DNA from: Atherix ibis
Taxonomy: Eukaryota; Arthropoda; Insecta; Diptera; Athericidae
Reading direction: 5' to 3'
Assembly: GCA_958298945.1 (NCBI GenBank)
Contig: OY282608.1
Coordinates: 21,367,933 to 21,431,932 of the forward strand
Length of the DNA stretch: 64,000 nucleotides
Notes under the pieces: model-generated
The model's input: only the letters and a program-made list of their open reading frames with translations
What the model was told of the DNA's origin: nothing
The model's database searches: none
Translations under genes and position numbers: made by a program
In this document: positions 1-14,049 of the stretch, piece by piece
How positions within the stretch are numbered: the first letter of the stretch is position 1
Layout: every line of letters starts with the position of its first letter

Positions 1-2080
1 AACAAACCAAAAAACCAACAAACCAACAAACCAAAAAACCAACAAACCAACAAGCCAACAAGCCAACAAACCAACAAACTAACAAACCAACAAACGAACT
101 AACCAAAAAACCAAAAAGGCAACAAACCAACAAGCCAACAAACCAACAAACCAAAAAACCAACAAACCAACAAACCAAAAAACCAACAAACCAACAAGCC
201 AACAAGCCAACAAACCAACAAACCAACAAACCAAGTAACCAAAAACCCAACAAACTAACAAACCAACAAGCCAACAAGCTAACAAACCAACAAACCAACA
301 AACCAACAAGCCAACAAACCAACAAACAAATAAACCAACAAACCAACAAACCAACAAACCAAGAAACCAACAAACCAAAAAACCAACAAGCCAACAAGCC
401 AACAAGCCAACAAACCAACAAACTAACAAACCAACAAACGAACTAACCAACAAACCAACAAACCAACAAACCAACAAGCCAACAAGCCAACAAACCAACA
501 AACCAACAAGCCAACAAACCAACACACCAACAAACCAACAAACCAACAAACCAAGTAACCAAAAAGCCAACAAACTAACAAACCAACAAGCCAACAAGCC
601 AACAAACCAACAAACCAACAAACCAACAAACCAATAAACCAAGTAACCAAAAAGCCAACAAACTAACAAACCAATAAGCCAACAAGCCAACAAACCAACA
701 AACCAACAAAGCAACAAGCCAACAAGCCAACAAACCAACAAACCAACAAACCAACAAGCCAACAAACCAACAAACCAACAAGCCAACAAGCCAACAAACC
801 AACAAACCAACAAACCAACAAACCAAGTAACCAAAAGCCAACAAACTAACAAACCAACAAGCCAAAAAGCCAACAAACCAACAAACCAACAAGCCAACAA
901 ACCAACAAACCAAAAAACGAACAAACCAACAAACCAAAAAACCAACAAACCAACAAGCCAACAAGCCAACAAACCAACAAACTAACAAACCAACAAACGA
1001 ACTAACCAAAAAACCAAAAAGGCAACAAACTAACAAGCCAACAAACCAACAAACCAAAAAACCAACAAACCAACAAACCAAAAAACCAACAAACCAACAA
1101 GCCAACAAGCCAACAAACCAACAAACCAACAAGCCAACAAACCAACAAACCAAAAAACCAAAAAGGCAACAAACTAACAAACCAACAAGCCAACAAACCA
1201 ACAAGCCACAAACCAAAAAACCAACAAAGTAACAAACCAACAAGCCAACAAGCCAACAAACCAACAAGCCAACAAGCCAACAAACCAACAAACCAACAAA
1301 CCAACAAACCAAGTAAGCAACAAGCCAACAAACCAACAAACCAACAAGCCAACAAGCCAACAAACCAACAAACCAACAAGCCAACAAACCAACAAACCAA
1401 CAAGCCAACAAACCAACAAACCAACAAACCAAAAAACCAACAAACCAACAAACCAACAAACCAACAAACCAACAAACCAACAAGCCAACAAACCAACAAA
1501 CCAAACAACGAAAAAGCCAACAAACTAACAAACCAACAAGCCAACAAACCAACAAGCCAAAAAGCCAACAAACCAACATACCAACAAAGCAACAAACCAA
1601 CAAACCAACAAACCAACAAACAAACAAACCAGCAAGCCAACAGACCAACAAACTAACAAACCAACAAACGAAATAACCAACAAACCAACATGCCAACAAG
1701 CCAACAAACCAACAAACCAACAAACCAAGTAACCAAAAAGACAACAAGCTAACAAACCAACAAGCCAACAAGTCAACAAACAAACAAACCAACAAACCAG
1801 CAAGCCAACAAACCAACAAACAAATAAACCAACAAACCAACAAACCAACAAACCAACAAACCAACAAACCAAAAAACCAACAAACCAAAAAACCAACAAA
1901 CCAACAAGCCAACAAACCAACAAACCAACAAACTAACAAACCAACAAATGAACTAACCAACAAGCCAACAAGCTAACAAACCAACAAACCAACAAACCAA
2001 CAAACCAACAAACTAACAAACTAAGTAACCAACAAGCCAACAAACCAACAAATCAACAAGCCAACAAGCCAACAAACCAA
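1..2080 (+). repeat. Satellite, left block rich in AAAAAACC and ACGAACTAACC variants
   Basis: This segment is 8-bp satellite carrying many AAACCAAA units and several ACGAACTAACC words, for example near 94, 438 and 1005; two of these, near 94 and 1005, are followed by CAAAAAACCAAAAAGGC. It holds two 7-bp units that shift phase by one base: TAACCAA near 830 and AAGCCAC near 1203. A rare word, CCAAACAACGAAAAAGCC at about 1501, recurs near 22568 in the same context, so about 1.0-1.96 kb is an older relative of about 22.07-23.03 kb. The stop-free minus frames here are produced by the repeat and are not genes. Confidence 0.9.
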
Positions 2081-2592
2081 CAAACCAACAAGCCAACAAA
2101 CCAACAAACCAACAAACTAACAAACCAACAAACCAACAAACCAACAAACCAACAAGGCAACAAACCAACAAACAAATAAACCAACAAACCAACAAACCAA
2201 CAAGCCAACAAACCAACAAACCAACAAACCAACAAACCAACAAACCAAGTAACCAACAAGCCAACAAACCAACAAACCAACAAGCCAACAAGCCAACAAA
2301 CCAACAAACCAACAAGCCAACAAACCAAAAAACCAACAAGCCAACAAACCAACAAGCCAACAAACCAACAAACCAACAAACTAACAAACCAACAAACCAA
2401 CAAACCAACAAACCAACAAGGCAACAAACCAACAAACAAATAAACCAACAAACCAACAAACCAACAAGCCAACAAACCAACAAACCAACAAACCAACAAA
2501 CCAACAAACCAAGTAACCAACAAGCCAACAAACCAACAAACCAACAAGCCAACAAGCCAACAAACCAACAAACCAACAAGCCAACAAACCAA
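2081..2592 (+). repeat. 264-bp tandem duplication within the satellite
   Basis: Positions 2081-2328 match 2345-2592 at an offset of 264 bp (33 units). Both carry the rare AAGGCAAC unit (GG at 2156 and 2420), followed by AACAAATAAACC and then by CAAGTAACCAACAAGCC. The match breaks at about 2329/2593, where one copy has AAACCAAA and the other AAATC. A related block at 4437-4830 has only one copy of the AAGGCAAC word (GG at 4660). Confidence 0.85.
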
Positions 2593-3560
2593 CAAATCAA
2601 CAAGCCAACAAACCAACAAACCAACAAACCAACAAACCAAAAAACCAACAAACCAACAAGCCAACAAGCCAACAAACCAACAAACTAACAAACCAACAAA
2701 CGAACTAACCAACAAGCCAACAAGCCAACAAACCAACAAACCAACAAACTAAATAACCAACAAGCCAACAAACCAACAAACCAACAAGCCAACAAGCCAA
2801 CAAACCAACAAACCAACAAACCAACAAGCCAACAAGCCAACAAACCAACAAACCAACAAACCAACAAACCAACAAGCCAACAAACCAACAAACCAACAAA
2901 CCAACAAACCAACAAACCAACAAGCCAACAAACCAACAAACCAACAAACCAACAAACCAACAAGCCAACAAACCAACAAATTAACAAGCCAACAAACCAA
3001 GAAACCAACAAACTAACAAACCAACAAGCCAATAAACCAACAAACCAACAAACCAAGTAACCAAAAAGCCAACAAACTAACAAACCAACAAGCCAACAAA
3101 CCAACAAACCAAAAAACCAACAAGCCAACAAGCCAACAAACTAACAAACCAAAAAACCAACAAGCCAACAAACCAACAAACCAACAAACCAACAAGCCAA
3201 CAAACCAACAAGCTAACAAACCAAGAAACCAACAAACCAAGTAACCAAAAAGCCAACAAACTAACAAACCAACAAGCCAACAAATCAACAAACCAACAAG
3301 CCAACAAACCAACAAACAAATAAACCAACAAACCAAAAAACCAACAAACCAACAAACCAACAAGCCCACAAACCAACAAACCAACAAACCAACAAACCAA
3401 GTAGCCAACAAGCCAACAAACCAACAAACCAACAAGCCAACAAACCAACAAACCAACAAGCCAACAAGCCAACAAACCAACAAACCAACAAACCAACAAA
3501 CCAACAAGCCAACAAACCAACAAACCAACAAACCAACAAACCAACAAACCAACAAGCCAA
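2197..3560 (+). repeat. 1.36-kb higher-order repeat, copy 1 (second copy 4437-5800)
   Basis: This 1,364-bp segment recurs at an offset of 2,240 bp (280 units). I compared it line by line and saw one substitution, C at about 2577 against A at about 4817. Shared markers include CTAAATAACC near 2749/4989, AATTAACAAGCC near 2980/5220, CCAAGAAACC near 2998/5238 and AAGCCCACAAACC near 3362/5602. The left edge is fixed by mismatches just before 2197/4437 and the right edge by AAG against AAA units near 3561/5801. The offset is a whole number of units, as expected for in-register unequal exchange. Confidence 0.88.
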
Positions 3561-3588
3561 CAAGCCAACAAGCCAACAAACCAACAAA

Positions 3589-4210
3589 CCAACAAGCCAA
3601 CAAACCAACAAATCAACAAGCCAACAAACCAACAAACCAACAAACCAACAAACCAAAAAACCAACAAACCAACAAGCCAACAAGCCAACAAACCAACAAA
3701 CTAACAAACCAACAAACGAACTAACCAACAAGCCAACAAGCCAACAAACCAACAAACCAACAAACTAAATAACCAACAAGCCAACAAACCAACAAACCAA
3801 CAAGCCAACAAGCCAACAAACCAACAAACCAACAAACCAACAAGCCAACAAGCCAACAAACCAACAAACCAACAAACCAACAAACCAACAAGCCAACAAA
3901 CCAACAAACCAACAAACCAACAAACCAACAAACCAACAAGCCAACAAACCAACAAACCAACAAACCAACAAACCAACAAGCCAACAAACCAACAAATTAA
4001 CAAGCCAACAAACCAAGAAACCAACAAACTAACAAACCAACAAGCCAATAAACCAACAAACCAACAAACCAAGTAACCAAAAAGCCAACAAACTAACAAA
4101 CCAACAAGCCAACAAACCAACAAACCAAAAAACCAACAAGCCAACAAGCCAACAAACTAACAAACCAAAAAACCAACAAGCCAACAAACCAACAAACCAA
4201 CAAACCAACA
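3589..4210 (+). repeat. 622-bp extra copy of 2573-3194 (offset 1,016 bp)
   Basis: This segment repeats 2573-3194 at an offset of 1,016 bp (127 units), and the same sequence is present a third time at 4813-5434. It carries the CTAAATAACC, AATTAACAAGCC and CCAAGAAACC markers in the same order. It diverges at 4211, where 3195 has AAG units and this copy has AAA units. From 4189 the sequence instead matches 5749-6013 (offset 1,560 bp), so this locus is a junction between two repeat lineages. Confidence 0.85.
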
Positions 4211-4436
4211 AACCAACAAACCAACAAACCAACAAGCCAACAAACCAACAAACCAACAAACCAACAAACCAACAAGCCAACAAACCAACAAATTAACAAG
4301 CCAACAAACCAAGAAACCAACAAACTAACAAACCAACAAGCCAATAAACCAACAAACCAACAAACCAAGTAACCAAAAAGCCAACAAACTAACAAACCAA
4401 CAAGCCAACAAACCAACAAACCAAAAAACCAACAAG

Positions 4437-5800
4437 CCAACAAGCCAACAAACCAACAAACCAACAAACCAACAAACCAACAAACCAAGTAACCAACAAG
4501 CCAACAAACCAACAAACCAACAAGCCAACAAGCCAACAAACCAACAAACCAACAAGCCAACAAACCAAAAAACCAACAAGCCAACAAACCAACAAGCCAA
4601 CAAACCAACAAACCAACAAACTAACAAACCAACAAACCAACAAACCAACAAACCAACAAGGCAACAAACCAACAAACAAATAAACCAACAAACCAACAAA
4701 CCAACAAGCCAACAAACCAACAAACCAACAAACCAACAAACCAACAAACCAAGTAACCAACAAGCCAACAAACCAACAAACCAACAAGCCAACAAGCCAA
4801 CAAACCAACAAACCAAAAAGCCAACAAACCAACAAATCAACAAGCCAACAAACCAACAAACCAACAAACCAACAAACCAAAAAACCAACAAACCAACAAG
4901 CCAACAAGCCAACAAACCAACAAACTAACAAACCAACAAACGAACTAACCAACAAGCCAACAAGCCAACAAACCAACAAACCAACAAACTAAATAACCAA
5001 CAAGCCAACAAACCAACAAACCAACAAGCCAACAAGCCAACAAACCAACAAACCAACAAACCAACAAGCCAACAAGCCAACAAACCAACAAACCAACAAA
5101 CCAACAAACCAACAAGCCAACAAACCAACAAACCAACAAACCAACAAACCAACAAACCAACAAGCCAACAAACCAACAAACCAACAAACCAACAAACCAA
5201 CAAGCCAACAAACCAACAAATTAACAAGCCAACAAACCAAGAAACCAACAAACTAACAAACCAACAAGCCAATAAACCAACAAACCAACAAACCAAGTAA
5301 CCAAAAAGCCAACAAACTAACAAACCAACAAGCCAACAAACCAACAAACCAAAAAACCAACAAGCCAACAAGCCAACAAACTAACAAACCAAAAAACCAA
5401 CAAGCCAACAAACCAACAAACCAACAAACCAACAAGCCAACAAACCAACAAGCTAACAAACCAAGAAACCAACAAACCAAGTAACCAAAAAGCCAACAAA
5501 CTAACAAACCAACAAGCCAACAAATCAACAAACCAACAAGCCAACAAACCAACAAACAAATAAACCAACAAACCAAAAAACCAACAAACCAACAAACCAA
5601 CAAGCCCACAAACCAACAAACCAACAAACCAACAAACCAAGTAGCCAACAAGCCAACAAACCAACAAACCAACAAGCCAACAAACCAACAAACCAACAAG
5701 CCAACAAGCCAACAAACCAACAAACCAACAAACCAACAAACCAACAAGCCAACAAACCAACAAACCAACAAACCAACAAACCAACAAACCAACAAGCCAA
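4437..5800 (+). repeat. 1.36-kb higher-order repeat, copy 2
   Basis: This is the second copy of 2197-3560 at an offset of 2,240 bp, nearly identical. Beyond 5800 the sequence switches to a match with 4241-4453 (offset 1,560 bp). From about 6014 it matches 5382-5618 (offset 632 bp), which shows several overlapping exchange events between 4 and 6.2 kb. Confidence 0.87.
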
Positions 5801-5890
5801 CAAACCAACAAACCAACAAACCAACAAACCAACAAGCCAACAAACCAACAAATTAACAAGCCAACAAACCAAGAAACCAACAAACTAACA

Positions 5891-8800
5891 AACCAACAAG
5901 CCAATAAACCAACAAACCAACAAACCAAGTAACCAAAAAGCCAACAAACTAACAAACCAACAAGCCAACAAACCAACAAACCAAAAAACCAACAAGCCAA
6001 CAAGCCAACAAACTAACAAACCAAAAAACCAACAAGCCAACAAACCAACAAACCAACAAACCAACAAGCCAACAAACCAACAAGCTAACAAACCAAGAAA
6101 CCAACAAACCAAGTAACCAAAAAGCCAACAAACTAACAAACCAACAAGCCAACAAATCAACAAACCAACAAGCCAACAAACCAACAAACAAATAAACCAA
6201 CAAACCAAAAAACCAACAAACCAACAAACCAACAAGCCCACAAACCAACAAACCAACAAACCAACAAGCCAACAAATCAACAAACCAAGTAACCAAAAAG
6301 CCAACAAACTAACAAATCAACAAGCCAACAAACCAACAAGCCAACAAGCCAACAAACAAACAAACCAACAAAGCAACAAACCAACAAACCAACAAACCAA
6401 CAAACCAACAAACCAACAAACCAACAAGCCAACAAGGCAACAAACCAACAAACCAACAAACCAACAAGCCAACAAACCAACAAACCAACAAACCAACAAG
6501 CTAACAAACCAACAAACCAACAAACCAAGTAACCAAAAAGCCAACAAACTAACAAACCAACAAGCCAACAAACCAACAAACCAACAAACCAACAAGCCAA
6601 CAAGCCAACAAACCAACAAACCAACAAACCAACAAGCCAACCAACCAACAAGCCAACAAACCAACAAACCAACAAACCAAGTAACCAACAAACCAACAAA
6701 CCATCAAACGAACAAAGCAACAAACCAACAAGCCAACAAACCAACAAGCCAACAAACCAACAAACCAACAAACCAACAAACCAACAAACCAACATGCCAA
6801 GAAACCAGCAAACTAAGTAACCAATAAGCCAACAAACCAACAAACCAACAAACCAACAAACCAACAAACCAACAAACCAACAAGCCAACAAACCAACAAA
6901 CCAACAAAACAAAAAACCTAAAAGCCATCAAACTAACAAACCAACAAGCCAACAAGGCAACAAGCCAACAAGCCAACAAACCAACAAACTAACAAGCCAA
7001 CAAACTAACAGACCAACAAGCCAACAAACCAACAAACAAATAAACCAACAAACCAACAAACCAACAAACCAACAAACCAACAAACCAAAAAACCAACAAA
7101 CCAACAAGCCAACAAGCCAACAAACCAACAAACTAACAAACCAACAAACGAACTAACCAACAAACCAACAAGCCAACAAGCCAACAAACCAACAAACCAA
7201 GTAACCAACAAACCAACAAACCATCAAACGAACAAAGCAACAAACCAACAAGCCAACAAACCAACAAGCCAACAAACCAACAAACCAACAAACCAACAAA
7301 CCAACATGCCAAGAAACCATCAAACTAAGTAACCAATAAGCCAACAAACCAACAAACCAACAAACCAACATGCCAACAAACCAACAAACCAACAAGCCAA
7401 CAAACCAACAAACCAACAAACCAACAAGCCAACAAGCCAACAAACCAACAAACCAACAAACCAACAAGCCAACAAACCAACAAACCAACAAACCAACAAG
7501 CCAACAAACCAACAAGCCAACAAACCAACAAACCAACAAGCCAACAAACCAACAAACCAACAAACTAACAAACCAACAAACCAACAAACCAACAAACCAA
7601 CAAACCAACAAATCAACAAGCCAACAAACCAACAAATAAATAAACCAACAAACAAAAAAACCAACAAACCAACAAACCAACAAGCCAAGAAACCAACAAA
7701 CCAACAAACCAACAAACCAACAAACCAACAAACCAAGTAACCAACAAGCCAATAAACCAACAAACAAACAAGCCAACAAGCCAACAAACCAACAAACCAA
7801 CAAGCCAACAAACCAACAACACCAACAAGCCAACAAACCAACAAACCAACAAACCAACAAGCCAACAAGCCAACAAACCAACAAACCAAAAAACCAACAA
7901 GCCAACAAACCAACAAACCAACAAACCAACAAGCCAACAAACCAACAAGCCAACAAACCAAGAAACCAACAAACCAAGTAACCAAAAATCCAACAAACTA
8001 ACAAACCAACAAGCTAACAAACCACCAAACCAACAAACCAACAAACCAAAAAGCCAACAAACCAACAAACAGATAAACCAACAAACCAAAAAACCAACAA
8101 ACCAACAAACCAACAAGCCCACAAACCAACACACCAACAAACCAACAAAACAAGTAACTAACAAGCCAACAAACCAACAAACCAACAAGCCAACAAGCCA
8201 ACAAACCAACAAACCAACAAGCCAACAAACCAACAAAGCAACAAGCCAACAAACCAACAAATTAACAAGCCAAGTAACCAAAAAGCCAACAAACTTACAA
8301 ACCAATAAGCCAACAAACCAACAAACAACAAACCAACAAACCAACAAGCCAACAAACCAACAAACCAACAAGCCAACAAGCCAACAAACCAACAAACCAA
8401 CAAGCCAACAAACCACCAAACCAACAAACTAACAAACCAACAAACCAACAAACCAACAAGCCAACAAACCAACAAATAAATAAACCAACAAACAAAAAAA
8501 CCAACAAACCAACAAACCAACAAGCCAACAAACCAACAAACCAACAAACCAACAAACCAACAAACCAAGTAACCAACAAGCCAATAAACCAACAAACAAA
8601 CAAGCCAACAAGCCAACAAACCAACAAACCAACAAGCCAACAAACCAACAACACCAACAAGCCAACAAACCAACAAACCAACAAACCAACAAGCCAACAA
8701 GCCAACAAACCAACAAACCAAAAAACCAACAAGCCAACAAACCAACAAACCAACAAACCAACAAGCCAACAAACCAAGAAACCAAAATACCAAGTAACCA

Positions 8801-9220
8801 AAAATCCAACAAACTAACAAACTAACAAGCTAACAAACCAACAAACCAACAAACCAACAAGCCAACAAACAAATAAACCAACAAACCAAAAAACCAACAA
8901 ACCAACAAACCAACAAGCCCACAAACCAACACACCAACAAAACAACAAAACAAGTAACTAACAAGCCAATAAGCCAACAAACCAACAAACCAAAAAACCA
9001 AAAAGCCAACAAACCAACAAACCAACAAACCAACAAGCCAACAAACCAACAAGCCAACAAACCAAGAAACCAAAATACCAAGTAACCAAAAATCCAAAAA
9101 ACTAACAAACCAACAAGCTAACAAACCAACAAACAAACAAGCCAACAAGCCAACAAACCAACAAACCAAAAAACCTACAAACCAACAAACCAAAAAACCA
9201 ACAAACCAACAAGCCAACAA
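5891..9220 (+). repeat. 3.3-kb higher-order repeat, copy 1 (second copy 10396-13725)
   Basis: A 3,330-bp segment recurs 4,505 bp downstream without any difference I noticed at the places compared along its length. The offset is 563 units plus one base, because phase-shifting units lie between equivalent points. Distinctive shared elements are the CCAACCAACCAAC tract near 6640, CATGCCAAGAAACCAGC near 6793, AAAACAAAAAACCTAAAAGCC near 6907, the 9-bp unit AACACCAAC near 7816 and 8650, the 7-bp unit AAACAAC near 8325, and the AAATACCAAGTAACC word near 8785. The left edge is a C/T difference near 5886/10391; the right edge is at 9220/13725. Confidence 0.88.
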
Positions 9221-10395
9221 ACAAACAAACCAACAAAGCAACAAACCAACAAACCAACAAACCAACAAACCAACAAACCAACAAACCAACAAGCCAACAA
9301 GGCAACAAACCAACAAACCAACAAACCAACAAGCCAACAAACCAACAAACCAACAAACCAACAAGCTAACAAACCAACAAACCAACAAACCAAGTAACCA
9401 AAAAGCCAACAAACTAACAAACCAACAAGCCAACAAACCAACAAACCAACAAACCAACAAGCCAACAAGCCAACAAACCAACAAACCAACAAACCAACAA
9501 GCCAACCAACCAACAAGCCAACAAACCAACAAACCAACAAACCAAGTAACCAACAAACCAACAAACCATCAAACGAACAAAGCAACAAACCAACAAGCCA
9601 ACAAACCAACAAGCCAACAAACCAACAAACCAACAAACCAACAAACCAACAAACCAACATGCCAAGAAACCAGCAAACTAAGTAACCAATAAGCCAACAA
9701 ACCAACAAACCAACAAACCAACAAACCAACAAACCAACAAACCAACAAGCCAACAAACCAACAAACCAACAAAACAAAAAACCTAAAAGCCATCAAACTA
9801 ACAAACCAACAAGCCAACAAGGCAACAAGCCAACAAGCCAACAAACCAACAAACTAACAAGCCAACAAACTAACAGACCAACAAGCCAACAAACCAACAA
9901 ACAAATAAACCAACAAACCAACAAACCAACAAACCAACAAACCAACAAACCAAAAAACCAACAAACCAACAAGCCAACAAGCCAACAAACCAACAAACTA
10001 ACAAACCAACAAACGAACTAACCAACAAACCAACAAGCCAACAAGCCAACAAACCAACAAACCAAGTAACCAACAAACCAACAAACCATCAAACGAACAA
10101 AGCAACAAACCAACAAGCCAACAAACCAACAAGCCAACAAACCAACAAACCAACAAACCAACAAACCAACATGCCAAGAAACCATCAAACTAAGTAACCA
10201 ATAAGCCAACAAACCAACAAACCAACAAACCAACATGCCAACAAACCAACAAACCAACAAGCCAACAAACCAACAAACCAACAAACCAACAAGCCAACAA
10301 GCCAACAAACCAACAAACCAACAAACCAACAAGCCAACAAACCAACAAACCAACAAACCAACAAGCCAACAAACCAACAAGCCAACAAACCAACA
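9206..10395 (+). repeat. 1.2-kb intervening copy of 6341-7530
   Basis: This segment matches 6341-7530 at an offset of 2,865 bp and 10846-12035 at an offset of 1,640 bp, so this part exists three times. Markers in order are the CCAACCAACCAAC tract, CCATCAAACGAACAAAGC, CATGCCAAGAAACCAGC, CCTAAAAGCCATC, CTAACAGACC and a second CATGCC word. It sits exactly between the two 3.3-kb copies, and its right edge abuts the start of the second copy at 10396. Confidence 0.85.
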
Positions 10396-13300
10396 AACCA
10401 ACAAGCCAATAAACCAACAAACCAACAAACCAAGTAACCAAAAAGCCAACAAACTAACAAACCAACAAGCCAACAAACCAACAAACCAAAAAACCAACAA
10501 GCCAACAAGCCAACAAACTAACAAACCAAAAAACCAACAAGCCAACAAACCAACAAACCAACAAACCAACAAGCCAACAAACCAACAAGCTAACAAACCA
10601 AGAAACCAACAAACCAAGTAACCAAAAAGCCAACAAACTAACAAACCAACAAGCCAACAAATCAACAAACCAACAAGCCAACAAACCAACAAACAAATAA
10701 ACCAACAAACCAAAAAACCAACAAACCAACAAACCAACAAGCCCACAAACCAACAAACCAACAAACCAACAAGCCAACAAATCAACAAACCAAGTAACCA
10801 AAAAGCCAACAAACTAACAAATCAACAAGCCAACAAACCAACAAGCCAACAAGCCAACAAACAAACAAACCAACAAAGCAACAAACCAACAAACCAACAA
10901 ACCAACAAACCAACAAACCAACAAACCAACAAGCCAACAAGGCAACAAACCAACAAACCAACAAACCAACAAGCCAACAAACCAACAAACCAACAAACCA
11001 ACAAGCTAACAAACCAACAAACCAACAAACCAAGTAACCAAAAAGCCAACAAACTAACAAACCAACAAGCCAACAAACCAACAAACCAACAAACCAACAA
11101 GCCAACAAGCCAACAAACCAACAAACCAACAAACCAACAAGCCAACCAACCAACAAGCCAACAAACCAACAAACCAACAAACCAAGTAACCAACAAACCA
11201 ACAAACCATCAAACGAACAAAGCAACAAACCAACAAGCCAACAAACCAACAAGCCAACAAACCAACAAACCAACAAACCAACAAACCAACAAACCAACAT
11301 GCCAAGAAACCAGCAAACTAAGTAACCAATAAGCCAACAAACCAACAAACCAACAAACCAACAAACCAACAAACCAACAAACCAACAAGCCAACAAACCA
11401 ACAAACCAACAAAACAAAAAACCTAAAAGCCATCAAACTAACAAACCAACAAGCCAACAAGGCAACAAGCCAACAAGCCAACAAACCAACAAACTAACAA
11501 GCCAACAAACTAACAGACCAACAAGCCAACAAACCAACAAACAAATAAACCAACAAACCAACAAACCAACAAACCAACAAACCAACAAACCAAAAAACCA
11601 ACAAACCAACAAGCCAACAAGCCAACAAACCAACAAACTAACAAACCAACAAACGAACTAACCAACAAACCAACAAGCCAACAAGCCAACAAACCAACAA
11701 ACCAAGTAACCAACAAACCAACAAACCATCAAACGAACAAAGCAACAAACCAACAAGCCAACAAACCAACAAGCCAACAAACCAACAAACCAACAAACCA
11801 ACAAACCAACATGCCAAGAAACCATCAAACTAAGTAACCAATAAGCCAACAAACCAACAAACCAACAAACCAACATGCCAACAAACCAACAAACCAACAA
11901 GCCAACAAACCAACAAACCAACAAACCAACAAGCCAACAAGCCAACAAACCAACAAACCAACAAACCAACAAGCCAACAAACCAACAAACCAACAAACCA
12001 ACAAGCCAACAAACCAACAAGCCAACAAACCAACAAACCAACAAGCCAACAAACCAACAAACCAACAAACTAACAAACCAACAAACCAACAAACCAACAA
12101 ACCAACAAACCAACAAATCAACAAGCCAACAAACCAACAAATAAATAAACCAACAAACAAAAAAACCAACAAACCAACAAACCAACAAGCCAAGAAACCA
12201 ACAAACCAACAAACCAACAAACCAACAAACCAACAAACCAAGTAACCAACAAGCCAATAAACCAACAAACAAACAAGCCAACAAGCCAACAAACCAACAA
12301 ACCAACAAGCCAACAAACCAACAACACCAACAAGCCAACAAACCAACAAACCAACAAACCAACAAGCCAACAAGCCAACAAACCAACAAACCAAAAAACC
12401 AACAAGCCAACAAACCAACAAACCAACAAACCAACAAGCCAACAAACCAACAAGCCAACAAACCAAGAAACCAACAAACCAAGTAACCAAAAATCCAACA
12501 AACTAACAAACCAACAAGCTAACAAACCACCAAACCAACAAACCAACAAACCAAAAAGCCAACAAACCAACAAACAGATAAACCAACAAACCAAAAAACC
12601 AACAAACCAACAAACCAACAAGCCCACAAACCAACACACCAACAAACCAACAAAACAAGTAACTAACAAGCCAACAAACCAACAAACCAACAAGCCAACA
12701 AGCCAACAAACCAACAAACCAACAAGCCAACAAACCAACAAAGCAACAAGCCAACAAACCAACAAATTAACAAGCCAAGTAACCAAAAAGCCAACAAACT
12801 TACAAACCAATAAGCCAACAAACCAACAAACAACAAACCAACAAACCAACAAGCCAACAAACCAACAAACCAACAAGCCAACAAGCCAACAAACCAACAA
12901 ACCAACAAGCCAACAAACCACCAAACCAACAAACTAACAAACCAACAAACCAACAAACCAACAAGCCAACAAACCAACAAATAAATAAACCAACAAACAA
13001 AAAAACCAACAAACCAACAAACCAACAAGCCAACAAACCAACAAACCAACAAACCAACAAACCAACAAACCAAGTAACCAACAAGCCAATAAACCAACAA
13101 ACAAACAAGCCAACAAGCCAACAAACCAACAAACCAACAAGCCAACAAACCAACAACACCAACAAGCCAACAAACCAACAAACCAACAAACCAACAAGCC
13201 AACAAGCCAACAAACCAACAAACCAAAAAACCAACAAGCCAACAAACCAACAAACCAACAAACCAACAAGCCAACAAACCAAGAAACCAAAATACCAAGT

Positions 13301-13725
13301 AACCAAAAATCCAACAAACTAACAAACTAACAAGCTAACAAACCAACAAACCAACAAACCAACAAGCCAACAAACAAATAAACCAACAAACCAAAAAACC
13401 AACAAACCAACAAACCAACAAGCCCACAAACCAACACACCAACAAAACAACAAAACAAGTAACTAACAAGCCAATAAGCCAACAAACCAACAAACCAAAA
13501 AACCAAAAAGCCAACAAACCAACAAACCAACAAACCAACAAGCCAACAAACCAACAAGCCAACAAACCAAGAAACCAAAATACCAAGTAACCAAAAATCC
13601 AAAAAACTAACAAACCAACAAGCTAACAAACCAACAAACAAACAAGCCAACAAGCCAACAAACCAACAAACCAAAAAACCTACAAACCAACAAACCAAAA
13701 AACCAACAAACCAACAAGCCAACAA
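10396..13725 (+). repeat. 3.3-kb higher-order repeat, copy 2
   Basis: This is the second copy of 5891-9220 at an offset of 4,505 bp. All phase-shift tags are retained, including the 9-bp units near 12321 and 13152. Downstream of 13725 it passes into a CGAACTAACC plus CAAAAAACCAAAAAGGC block (CG at 13759), shared with 16128 and 19521. Confidence 0.88.
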
Positions 13726-14049
13726 GCCAACAAACCAACAAACTAACAAACCAACAAACGAACTAACCAAAAAACCAAAAAGGCAACAAACCAACAAGCC
13801 AACAAACCAACAAACCAAAAAACCAACAAACCAACAAACCAAAAAACCAACAAACCAACAAGCCAACAAGCCAACAAACCAACAAACCAACAAGCCAACA
13901 AACCAACAAACCAACAAACCAACAAAACAACAAACCAACAAACCAAGTAACTAAAAAGCCAACAAACTAACAAACCAACAAGCCAACAAGCCAACAAACC
14001 AACAAACCAACAAACCAATAAAGTAACAAACCAACAAACCAACAAACCA
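13726..14049 (+). repeat. Linker satellite with ACGAACTAACC and AAAAAGGC words
   Basis: This stretch is 8-bp satellite with the ACGAACTAACC word (CG at 13759), several AAACCAAA units, an AAAACAAC unit near 13923 and CAAGTAACTAAAAAGCC near 13945. Similar blocks follow the other repeats of this family at 16128 and 19521. Nothing non-satellite is present. Confidence 0.85.

Noticed and set aside
6630..6650. CCAACCAACCAAC tracts (also near 9505, 11145, 25055, 34370, 42950, 43330) as separate 4-bp microsatellites
   Set aside because: They are one AAAC-to-CAAC change inside the 8-bp frame, and the phase is kept.
7630..7660. AAATAAATAAACC and AAAAAAA tracts as a transposon poly(A) tail
   Set aside because: They keep the 8-bp phase, recur in every copy of the family, and have no mobile-element sequence or target-site duplication beside them.
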